The notes beneath the pieces were generated by a model, which did no database searches, was not told where the DNA came from, and worked only from the letters and a program-made list of their open reading frames with translations. A program made the position numbers and the translations under genes. DNA of 64,000 nucleotides from Bacillus halotolerans (lineage in GTDB: Bacteria > Bacillota > Bacilli > Bacillales > Bacillaceae), in contig NZ_LPVF01000008.1 in the NCBI RefSeq assembly GCF_001517105.1, forward strand, positions 744,001 through 808,000, given 5' to 3'. Positions within the stretch are counted from its first letter, which is position 1. Each line of letters opens with the position of its first letter. This document shows positions 56,294-63,323 of the stretch, piece by piece.

Positions 56294-56320
56294 TGAATAC
56301 TTTTAGACGTTTTATCCGTA
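56294..56320 (+). promoter_or_regulatory. Possible ECF or SigA promoter of a 56-residue gene
   Basis: TGAATA (56294-56299), 17 bases, then CGTA (56317-56320) resembles an imperfect ECF promoter. The same region contains TACAAT (56319-56324), which could serve as a SigA -10. The choice is unresolved. Confidence 0.4.
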
Positions 56321-56360
56321 CAATAGAGAATACCAAAACTTTTTTTGGGAGGTATGTAAA

Positions 56361-56531
56361 ATGATCCTATTTATTATCATCGCATTATGTGGCTATCTTC
56401 TCTTTTCATTCAGCAAAGACAATAGACGAAAACCGCAAAAGACAAGCCCTCTTCCTGCACCCGTTCCTCATCATAATAACCTAATCGACCTTGACGCCAT
56501 CCGCCAAAAACGCCGGATGCATCTTTCCTAA
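56361..56531 (+). CDS. Small single-pass membrane protein, 56 residues
   Basis: A predicted N-terminal transmembrane helix (about 2-17, ILFIIIALCGYLLFSF) is followed by a basic, Pro-rich tail (KDNRRKPQKTSPLPAPVPHH) and a short C-terminal segment ending KRRMHLS. GGGAGG lies 8 bases before the ATG and a good terminator follows, so it looks like an expressed gene. I do not recognise it. It could correspond to yxjJ by position, but the length I remember for YxjJ is greater. Confidence 0.6.
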   Translation: MILFIIIALCGYLLFSFSKDNRRKPQKTSPLPAPVPHHNNLIDLDAIRQKRRMHLS

Positions 56532-56549
56532 GACATACCATATAAAATG

Positions 56550-56581
56550 AAAAGGCTGCAGATATATGCAGCCTTTTCGTT
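56550..56581 (+). terminator. Terminator after the 56-residue gene
   Basis: AAAAGGCTGCA GATATA TGCAGCCTTTT forms a perfect stem, followed by CG and a short T-rich tail. Confidence 0.78.
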
Positions 56582-56617
56582 ATTCCTGAAACCTACCCAA
56601 ACAAAAGGAGACTTCAG

Positions 56618-56846
56618 TAATGATCGAATGATTGATGAAACAACGGATTTTTTCGTTTAAAGATGCTTTTCACATTTATGGCCAGAATGAACGGATGTCA
56701 GTCAGCAAAAAGCGGCTCAGCTGGGGTGATACGTATCGCCTGCAGATTGCACATGGGAAGATGTGCTGATTTGCAAAGCCATCGCGATTGTGCTGGATAT
56801 GGTATTGTATGACGGTGAAGACAAGTCTTTTCTAAAAAGCTGTTGA
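56618..56846 (+). pseudogene. yxjI: Remnant of yxjI (LURP-one-related family)
   Basis: AAAGGAG precedes an ATG that meets TGA after three codons. The same frame resumes as MKQRIFSFKDAFHIYGQNERM...KKRLSWGDTYRLQI (56635-56748), then stops. A shifted frame continues as WEDVLICKAIAIVLDMVLYDGEDKSFLK to TGA at 56844-56846. The two parts match the beginning and a middle section of YxjI, a tubby/LURP-one-like protein of about 160 residues; the rest is deleted. At least one nonsense codon, one frameshift and a large internal deletion are visible. Confidence 0.8.
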
Positions 56847-56900
56847 CAATTCATGCAAAAATAATAATATTAAGATAATTGAAAATCCAATATGAAGATT

Positions 56901-57058
56901 TACCTTATCAAGAGAGGTGGAGGGACTGGCCCTATGATACCCGGCAACCGCTGTTTTATACAGAATGGTGCTAAATCCTTAAGAACATCGCGTTCTTGCA
57001 GATGAGGCAGAGATTTGATCATTCAAGCTCTTCCTTACACAAAGGAAGAGCTTTTTTC
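56901..57058 (+). promoter_or_regulatory. SAM-I (S-box) riboswitch of yxjH
   Basis: Conserved S-box segments are present: CTTATCAAGAGAGGTGGAGGGACTGG, then ATACCCGGCAACC and GGTGCTAAATCC. A terminator, AAGCTCTTCCTT / AAGGAAGAGCTT plus six T, lies at 57024-57057. When SAM is bound, transcription is expected to stop before yxjH. Confidence 0.95.
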
Positions 57059-57092
57059 ATGCAGCAAACATTTTAGAAAAGAGGCGAATGAT

Positions 57093-58226
57093 ATGGCTCA
57101 ACAAGTAAACCTTGCTTCACATAAATCAGAAAAACAGAAGAAAGCTCCTTTCCGCGCCGATCATGTCGGCAGTTTATTACGATCCGCCCCAGTAAAAGAG
57201 GCGCGGCAAAAACAAGCGGCAGGCGGGATCACGGCAGAACAGCTTCGTGATATTGAAAATAAAGAAATCACCCGCATTGTCGAAAAGCAAAAGGAAATCG
57301 GCCTAAACGTCGTAACCGACGGAGAGTTCCGCCGTTCTTGGTGGCATTACGATTTCCTGGAAGGGCTCGACGGAGTGGAACCGTTCATCCCCGCTGAAGG
57401 AATTCAGTTCCATAACGCGAAAACAAAAGCACGCAGCATCAGAGTGACGGGAAAACTTGATTTTACGAACCACCCAGCGCTTGCCGATTATCAATTTTTA
57501 CATAAGATTGCCGGTGACGCGACACCAAAGCTGACGATTCCGAGCCCGAATATGCTGTTTTTCGGTGAAAAAGCTGATCAAGGCGTGTATTCCGATCAGG
57601 AGGAATATTTTCATGATCTGGCCCAGGCGTACAAAAAAGCGATTAACGCTTTCTATGATGCGGGCTGCCGCTATCTTCAGCTCGATGATACGTCATGGTC
57701 TCTCTTCTTTGAAGAAAAAGGCAGAGAGGTTGTCCGTGCCCTCGGCGGTGATCCGGAAACATTGCCTGCATTGTTTGCCAAAACGATTAACGATGCAGTG
57801 GCGGACCGTCCTGACGACTTAACGGTCACGATGCACATCTGCCGCGGCAACTTCCGCTCGACTTGGGCCGCATCAGGAGGCTATGACGCTGTAGCGGAAA
57901 CGATTCTTGACGGTTTAGATCTTGACGGCTTGTTCCTGGAATACGATGATGACCGCTCCGGAAACTTTGACCCGCTTCGCTTTGTCAAACGCAAGGATCT
58001 GCAAATTGTCTTAGGCTTGATTACATCCAAATATGGAGAGCTTGAGGACCCAGAGGATGTCAAACGCCGAATCAGCGAAGCTGCGCGCTTTGTCAGCCTG
58101 GATCAGCTGTGCCTCAGCCCGCAGTGCGGTTTCGCTTCAACAGAAGAAGGAAACCTTTTGACTGAGGAGCAGCAGTGGGCGAAGCTCCGTCATGTGGCCG
58201 ACATTGCCAATGATGTGTGGAAATAA
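57093..58226 (+). CDS. yxjH: MetE-like methionine synthase homologue YxjH
   Basis: A 377-residue protein equivalent to the C-terminal catalytic barrel of cobalamin-independent methionine synthase. Zinc-site His/Cys are in VTMHICRGNFRSTW and LCLSPQCGFAST, with a Glu in FLEYDDDRSG. It lacks the MetE N-terminal domain. YxjH and YxjG have been linked to methyl transfer to homocysteine from a non-folate-triglutamate donor (methionine salvage). I chose the ATG at 57093 behind AAAGAGGCG. It is a tandem paralogue of yxjG. Confidence 0.92.
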   Translation: MAQQVNLASHKSEKQKKAPFRADHVGSLLRSAPVKEARQKQAAGGITAEQLRDIENKEITRIVEKQKEIGLNVVTDGEFRRSWWHYDFLEGLDGVEPFIPAEGIQFHNAKTKARSIRVTGKLDFTNHPALADYQFLHKIAGDATPKLTIPSPNMLFFGEKADQGVYSDQEEYFHDLAQAYKKAINAFYDAGCRYLQLDDTSWSLFFEEKGREVVRALGGDPETLPALFAKTINDAVADRPDDLTVTMHICRGNFRSTWAASGGYDAVAETILDGLDLDGLFLEYDDDRSGNFDPLRFVKRKDLQIVLGLITSKYGELEDPEDVKRRISEAARFVSLDQLCLSPQCGFASTEEGNLLTEEQQWAKLRHVADIANDVWK

Positions 58227-58291
58227 TCTATCATTGACAGAAAAGAGAAATGTGTGAATAATAGATACTATCAGAAAATTTCATAAAAAGG

Positions 58292-58450
58292 TTTTCCTTA
58301 TCAAGAGAGGTGGAGGGACTGGCCCTGCGATACCCGGCAACCGCTGTTTAACAGAATGGTGCTAAATCCTTTAGAGCAGATTTTTGCTCTAGAAGATAAG
58401 GTTGAGATTGTTCACGCAAGCTCTTCCTTATCCAAAGGAAGAGCTTTTTT
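58292..58450 (+). promoter_or_regulatory. SAM-I (S-box) riboswitch of yxjG
   Basis: The same S-box core as upstream of yxjH recurs (AAGAGAGGTGGAGGGACTGG, CCCGGCAACC, GGTGCTAAATCC), with the terminator AAGCTCTTCCTT / AAGGAAGAGCTT at 58418-58450. The two leaders are strikingly alike, including the terminator arms. Confidence 0.95.
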
Positions 58451-58479
58451 ATATTCGAATGGAAAGAAGGAATGAACAC

Positions 58480-59619
58480 ATGTCACAGCAAACAACACCC
58501 GCAGAACAAAAACAATCGCTTCAGAGAAAAAAAACGCCGTTTCGCGCGGATCAAGTCGGAAGCCTGCTGAGATCTGAGCCCGTCAAAAAAGCGCGGCTGC
58601 AAAAGGCGGCCGGCGAAATCACTGCCGAACAGCTTCGCCAGATTGAAAACGATGAAATCATCCGCATTGTGGAAAAACAAAAAGAAACCGGCCTGAACGT
58701 CGTGACAGACGGGGAATTCCGCAGAGCGTGGTGGCATTTTGATTTCCTTGAAAATCTGGATGGCGTTGAGCCGTTTATACCTGAACAGGGTATCCAGTTC
58801 CATAATGTGCAGACAAAAGCACGCGGCATCAAAGTAACAGGCGATATTGATTTCTCAAATCACCCAATGCTCGAAGATTACTCATTTTTACATGGCATCG
58901 CTGGTGATGCCACGCCAAAAATGACAATTCCAAGTCCGAATATGCTCTTTTTCCGCGGCAGATTGGAAAAGGATGCATACAAAAACGATTATGCTCTTTT
59001 CCAGCATGATGTATCAAAAGCGTATAAAAAAGCGATTCAAGCGTTTTATGACAGAGGCTGCCGCTACCTCCAGCTTGATGATACGGCATGGGCAGTTTTC
59101 TTATCTGAAAAAGGCTTGAAACAAGTGGAAGCATTCGGAACAACGCCTGACGAGCTTCGCCAGCTGTTTGCGAAGTCAATCAATGACGCAATTGCCGACC
59201 GTCCGGATGATATGACCATTACCATGCATATTTGCCGCGGCAACTTCCAGTCCACTTGGACAGCTGAAGGCGGTTATGATGCGGCGGCGGAAACCATTTT
59301 TGACGGCTTGAATCTGGACGGGCTTTTCTTAGAGTATGATGATTCACGCTCAGGCGGATTCGAACCGCTCCGTTATGTGAAACGCTCTGATCTTCAGCTT
59401 GTCCTAGGCTTAGTGACATCTAAATTCGGTGAGCTTGAACATCCGGACGACGTGAAACGCCGTATCGAGGAGGCTTCCCGTTATGTCAGCCTAGATCAGT
59501 TGTGCCTGAGCCCGCAATGCGGATTCGCTTCGACTGAGGAAGGCAACAAGCTGACCGAGGAACAGCAATGGGCGAAGCTGCGCCATGTTGTTGAGATCGC
59601 TAACGATGTTTGGAAATAA
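58480..59619 (+). CDS. yxjG: MetE-like methionine synthase homologue YxjG
   Basis: A 379-residue close paralogue of YxjH with the same zinc-site motifs (ITMHICRGNFQSTW, LCLSPQCGFAST). They differ most in the N-terminal 25 residues and around 170-220. Each gene has its own riboswitch, so a single ancestral S-box-gene unit was probably duplicated. The start ATG at 58480 follows AAAGAAGGAA. Confidence 0.92.
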   Translation: MSQQTTPAEQKQSLQRKKTPFRADQVGSLLRSEPVKKARLQKAAGEITAEQLRQIENDEIIRIVEKQKETGLNVVTDGEFRRAWWHFDFLENLDGVEPFIPEQGIQFHNVQTKARGIKVTGDIDFSNHPMLEDYSFLHGIAGDATPKMTIPSPNMLFFRGRLEKDAYKNDYALFQHDVSKAYKKAIQAFYDRGCRYLQLDDTAWAVFLSEKGLKQVEAFGTTPDELRQLFAKSINDAIADRPDDMTITMHICRGNFQSTWTAEGGYDAAAETIFDGLNLDGLFLEYDDSRSGGFEPLRYVKRSDLQLVLGLVTSKFGELEHPDDVKRRIEEASRYVSLDQLCLSPQCGFASTEEGNKLTEEQQWAKLRHVVEIANDVWK

Positions 59620-59626
59620 GGAACAG

Positions 59627-59668
59627 AAAAACACACTTGATTCCCGGGCGGGGCAAGTGTGTTTTTTT
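59627..59668. terminator. Bidirectional terminator between yxjG and the sigma-54 activator
   Basis: AAAAACACACTTG pairs with CAAGTGTGTTTTT around a GC-rich loop, with A- and T-runs at either side. Confidence 0.82.
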
Positions 59669-61061
59669 ATGCCTGCTCAATTTGATAGGCTTTGCATTTT
59701 TCATATAAGCTTGTTTTTCCTATGCCTAATAGCTTTGCTGCCTTTATTTTATTGCCGTCTGCTGCGGCAAGCGCCTCGATGATCGCGTTTTTTTCTGCCT
59801 CAGCGATTGTCTCTTTTAATGGACGTATAGATTGATATTCCCGAATTTTGATTGTTCTTTGGATGGGTGGATCTTCAGGAGCCAGATTCAGGTGTTTCGG
59901 TTCGATTCGTTTGCCGTCGAGGACGTTGACAGCCCGTTCTAAGACATTTTCCAATTCTCGTATGTTTCCCGGCCAAGAATAGCTCTGAAGCACTGCAATT
60001 GCTTCTTTAGAAAGCTCCAAGCCATCAAAGCCAAATTTCCGTTCAAGTTTTTTTAATAGAAGCCCTGCGATCGGCACAACATCCTCTATGCGCTCTCTTA
60101 AGGACGGGATTTGAATTTTGATCACATTCAGTCGGTAATAGAGGTCTTGCCGGAAGTCTCCTTCCCGGACCATTTCTTCGAGGTTTCGGTGTGTCGCCGC
60201 AATCACTCGTACATCTATTGGGATCGGGCTTCTTCCGCCGATCCGCTCTATCTCTTTCTCCTGCAGTACGCGAAGGATTTTGCTTTGCATATGCAGCGGC
60301 ATATCACCTACCTCATCAAGGAAAATGGTTCCTTGATGCGCAAGTTCGAATTTTCCTTTTTTCCCGCCTTTTTTTGCCCCCGTAAAAGCGCCGTCTTCGT
60401 ATCCGAACATTTCTGATTCAAACAAATGCTCTGGGATCGAGGCGCAGTTGACGCGCAGAAAGGGAGCATACCTGCGGCGGCTGTTCTGATGGATGGCGTG
60501 GGCAAACAGCTCTTTTCCCGTGCCTGATTCTCCTAAAAGCAAAACGGCCGATTGGCTGTCAGATACCCGTTCAGCCAGCCGTTTCGCTTCCATAAAAAGA
60601 GAGCTGTTTCCAATCAAGTCGCCAAAGTGGTATTTACTGAAAAGCTCTTTCTCGTATTTATTTTTGTAGTAATTGAGTTCATTGAGGAGTGGTTTAATTT
60701 TTCTTGAATAATCCATCCATTCCTGCGGATTGCGGAACATAACGGTTCCGACCGCTCCTACAAGCTGCCGGTTCACATAGAGCGGATACCGGTTGGCGAT
60801 CATTTCGCTGCCGTTAATCGGATGAATAGCGGCAGCCTCTGTCCGCCCCGTCTTTGCCACGATGTGCATTCTCGAGTTTTCAATCACGTCCTGAACGGGT
60901 TTTCCTATCGCTTCTTCCTCTGTTTTTTTAAGAAAGTCACAGTACGCCGGGTTGATATAGAGAATTTTCCCCTCATGATCAACCACAACAATACATTCCG
61001 CCGCAAGGTTGATGATTTCATCCAGCCATTCAAAGGGTAATCTTTTAATAGAATGTTTCAT
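59667..61061 (-). CDS. Sigma-54 (SigL)-dependent transcriptional activator with PAS domain
   Basis: A 464-residue enhancer-binding protein. It has an N-terminal PAS domain (about 12-110; CIVVVDHEGKILYINPAY), an AAA+ domain (about 150-380) and a C-terminal Fis-type HTH (NKIKAAKLLGIGKTSLYEKC). The AAA+ domain carries Walker A GESGTGKE, the sigma-54 contact loop GAFTGA, Walker B GTIFLDEVGD and FRQDLYYRLNV. The ATG at 61061 follows a purine-rich stretch (GGGAGCGACAGGGAG). An in-frame TTG at 61100 would add 13 residues but has no ribosome-binding site and would place a cre inside the coding sequence. It lies downstream of yxjF on the same strand. I do not recall it in strain 168. It probably activates the sco operon (inference). 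Confidence 0.88.
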   Translation of the reverse strand: MKHSIKRLPFEWLDEIINLAAECIVVVDHEGKILYINPAYCDFLKKTEEEAIGKPVQDVIENSRMHIVAKTGRTEAAAIHPINGSEMIANRYPLYVNRQLVGAVGTVMFRNPQEWMDYSRKIKPLLNELNYYKNKYEKELFSKYHFGDLIGNSSLFMEAKRLAERVSDSQSAVLLLGESGTGKELFAHAIHQNSRRRYAPFLRVNCASIPEHLFESEMFGYEDGAFTGAKKGGKKGKFELAHQGTIFLDEVGDMPLHMQSKILRVLQEKEIERIGGRSPIPIDVRVIAATHRNLEEMVREGDFRQDLYYRLNVIKIQIPSLRERIEDVVPIAGLLLKKLERKFGFDGLELSKEAIAVLQSYSWPGNIRELENVLERAVNVLDGKRIEPKHLNLAPEDPPIQRTIKIREYQSIRPLKETIAEAEKNAIIEALAAADGNKIKAAKLLGIGKTSLYEKCKAYQIEQA

Positions 61062-61085
61062 CTCCCTGTCGCTCCCGTCACATTT

Positions 61086-61099
61086 TGTAATCGCTTTCA
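61086..61099 (-). promoter_or_regulatory. cre (CcpA site) in front of the sigma-54 activator
   Basis: TGAAAGCGATTACA on the minus strand matches the cre consensus at all fixed positions. It lies 25 bases before the chosen ATG, where it would act as a repressor or roadblock site. Glucose would thus shut off the activator. Confidence 0.75.
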
Positions 61100-61141
61100 A
61101 CCTTATGATAAACGAGAGCCTCCTATGAATACAAGAATCTA

Positions 61142-61915
61142 TTATTGAGCTGTGTAGCCTCCATCCAGCACGACCGCCTGCCCTGTGACACCTTTCGCCT
61201 TTTCACTCGCTAAAAAGACGGCATAATCAGCAATTTCTTTAACCGAGAGAAGACGTTTTTGCGGCACAAGCGGAAAAATCACCTCTTCCAGAACCGATTC
61301 ATAGGGAACATGTCTTGTTTTAGAAAGATCGCTCAGCTGATTGCGGACAAGCTGTGTGTCCACATATCCCGGGCAGAGTGCATTCACCGTAATCCCGTGG
61401 GGCGCGCCTTCCAGCGCCCCCACCTTTGTCAGCCCAATGACGCCATGCTTTGCGCTGTTATAAGCGGCTTTTCCCGCAAACCCCACCAGTCCGTTCACAG
61501 ACGCGATATTGATGATCCTGCCGAACTGCTGTTTTTTCATAAGGGGAAAGACATGTTTCATTGCGATGAATGGCGCGGTCAGCATGACGCGAATAAGCTG
61601 TTCAAACCGTTCTGTCGGAAACTCTTCAATCGGCGCGACATGCTGCATGCCTGCGTTATTCACCAAAGTATCCAAACGTCCGTATCGGGTCTTGATAGTA
61701 TGGACGATATCAGCGATTTGCTCTTCCTTTGTCACGTCACATGGAATGCCCGTGGCGCTAAAGCCTTCCTCGTTCAGCTTGGCGGCGGCCTCACCGCACG
61801 CTTTTGGATTTAGATCTGAAATAATGACATCGGCGCCTTCCCGGGCGAATTCCTTTGCGATTTCAAATCCGATTCCCCCGGCTGCGCCTGTCACAAGAGC
61901 GACTTGTTTTTTCAT
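61142..61915 (-). CDS. yxjF: 3-hydroxybutyrate dehydrogenase YxjF (SDR)
   Basis: A 257-residue SDR with TGAAGGIGFEIA (NAD site), NNAGMQH, the catalytic YNSAKHG, and CPGYVDTQLV. The sequence has the features of D-3-hydroxybutyrate dehydrogenases, which oxidise 3-hydroxybutyrate to acetoacetate. The ATG at 61915 has AAGGTG about 7 bases upstream and gives the expected length. It is the last of the yxjC-scoA-scoB-yxjF genes; its start lies 17 bases beyond the scoB stop. Confidence 0.92.
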   Translation of the reverse strand: MKKQVALVTGAAGGIGFEIAKEFAREGADVIISDLNPKACGEAAAKLNEEGFSATGIPCDVTKEEQIADIVHTIKTRYGRLDTLVNNAGMQHVAPIEEFPTERFEQLIRVMLTAPFIAMKHVFPLMKKQQFGRIINIASVNGLVGFAGKAAYNSAKHGVIGLTKVGALEGAPHGITVNALCPGYVDTQLVRNQLSDLSKTRHVPYESVLEEVIFPLVPQKRLLSVKEIADYAVFLASEKAKGVTGQAVVLDGGYTAQ

Positions 61916-61932
61916 GTCATACACCTTCCCGC

Positions 61933-62589
61933 TCAAAATTTTTGCCGAATGACTGACTGGCTCACGGCGAAGTCAGCTTCAGTTTTCTCATATACCTCTT
62001 CCAGCGTGACGCCGTCCTGGAGCTCAGTCAGTGTCATATGCCCGTTATCAAAATCAAAAACAGCCAGATCAGTAATCAGCCGATGAACGACTTTCTGTCC
62101 TGTCAGCGGGAGGGAGCATTGTTTTTTCACCTTCGATTCCCCATGTTTATTGACGTGCTCCATGATGACGACGATTCGCTTAGCCCCGTTGACCAAGTCC
62201 ATAGCGCCGCCCATTCCCTTCACCATTTTGCCCGGAATCATCCAGTTCGCCAAATCCCCTTGTTCAGAAACCTCCATGCCCCCGAGGATGGCCAGGTCGA
62301 TATGCCCGCCTCGTATCATCGCAAAGGATTCCGCGCTGTCAAAATAGGATGCGCCTGTTACGGCGGTGATCGTTTCTTTCCCCGCATTTATCAGATCCGG
62401 GTCTTCCGTTCCTTCCAGCGGATACGGGCCGATCCCGAGCAAACCGTTTTCTGATTGAAGCATCACATTCACGCCCTCCGGTATCTCATTTGCGACAAGT
62501 GTCGGCATCCCTATGCCAAGATTGACGTTCATACCGTCTTTTATTTCCTTTACAGCACGTTTGACCATTCGTTTTCTGGCTTCCTTCAT
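61933..62589 (-). CDS. scoB: Succinyl-CoA:3-oxoacid CoA-transferase subunit B
   Basis: A 218-residue beta subunit of a class I CoA transferase. The catalytic Glu lies in MLQSENGLLGIGP, and GIGMPTLVAN and GGHIDLAILGGMEVS are conserved. With ScoA it transfers CoA from succinyl-CoA to acetoacetate, giving acetoacetyl-CoA. It is translationally coupled to scoA (4-base overlap). Confidence 0.95.
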   Translation of the reverse strand: MKEARKRMVKRAVKEIKDGMNVNLGIGMPTLVANEIPEGVNVMLQSENGLLGIGPYPLEGTEDPDLINAGKETITAVTGASYFDSAESFAMIRGGHIDLAILGGMEVSEQGDLANWMIPGKMVKGMGGAMDLVNGAKRIVVIMEHVNKHGESKVKKQCSLPLTGQKVVHRLITDLAVFDFDNGHMTLTELQDGVTLEEVYEKTEADFAVSQSVIRQKF

Positions 62590-63299
62590 TGTGCCGCCTC
62601 CTTTCCCTTTGCTTGCTGAACGGTTCGTTTTTCAATCCGCTTTTCATGTGTGCCGAGCACAACATGCTGTACGTAAATACCAGGCGTGTGGATGTGGTCG
62701 GGATCAAGCTCTCCCGCCTCAACAATTTCTTCTGCCTCAGCAATTGTGATCTTTCCCGCCATGGCGGCAACCGGATTGAAGTTTCTTGCCGTTTTCCGGA
62801 AAACTAAATTTCCCATGGTGTCCGCTTTCCACGCTTTTACAATGGCGACGTCCCCAGTAATTCCTTTTTCTAACACATATGTGCGTCCGTCAAAGGTTTT
62901 ATGCTCTTTCCCGTCAGCGATGGTGGTTCCGACGCCTGTGGCTGTATAAAATCCCGGTATGCCTGCTCCTCCTGCTCGGATTCTTTCAGCGAGTGTCCCT
63001 TGGGGAACCAATTCCACTTCCAATTCTCCGCTTAAAAATTGCTTTTCAAAAATTTTGTTTTCGCCGACGTAGGAGGCGATCATTTTTTTGATTTGCTTGT
63101 TTGCCAGCAGCAGGCCGAGCCCCCAATCATCAACTCCGCAATTATTGCTGACGACGGTTAAATCCTTTACCCCTTTATCCCTTATCGCCAGAATGAGCTG
63201 CTCGGGTATTCCGCACAGGCCGAATCCGCCCGCGATCAGTGTATCCCCCTCCCGAATGAGTTCTGCGGCTTCCTTACTCGATGACAGCACTTTTCCCAT
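62586..63299 (-). CDS. scoA: Succinyl-CoA:3-oxoacid CoA-transferase subunit A
   Basis: A 237-residue alpha subunit. GGFGLCGIPEQLI near the N-terminus (CoA-binding GGFGxxGxP motif) and GAGIPGFYTATGVGT are characteristic. It forms a heterotetramer with ScoB. AAAGGGGAATC lies before the ATG, 24 bases after the yxjC stop. Confidence 0.95.
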   Translation of the reverse strand: MGKVLSSSKEAAELIREGDTLIAGGFGLCGIPEQLILAIRDKGVKDLTVVSNNCGVDDWGLGLLLANKQIKKMIASYVGENKIFEKQFLSGELEVELVPQGTLAERIRAGGAGIPGFYTATGVGTTIADGKEHKTFDGRTYVLEKGITGDVAIVKAWKADTMGNLVFRKTARNFNPVAAMAGKITIAEAEEIVEAGELDPDHIHTPGIYVQHVVLGTHEKRIEKRTVQQAKGKEAAQ

Positions 63300-63323
63300 A
63301 TCTGATTCCCCTTTCGTTTTGTC

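Noticed and set aside
56586..56591. TGAAAC upstream of the yxjI remnant as a SigW promoter
   Set aside because: There is no CGTA at 16-17 bases downstream; the region runs directly into the ribosome-binding site.
61101..61141. Possible sigma-54 promoter next to the activator gene
   Set aside because: No TGGCAC-N5-TTGCA-like sequence is present between yxjF and the activator, nor in the 24-bp scoA-yxjC gap.
61259..61813. A 184-codon plus-strand frame opposite yxjF
   Set aside because: It is antisense to a clear dehydrogenase gene, has no ribosome-binding site and a biased composition typical of shadow frames.
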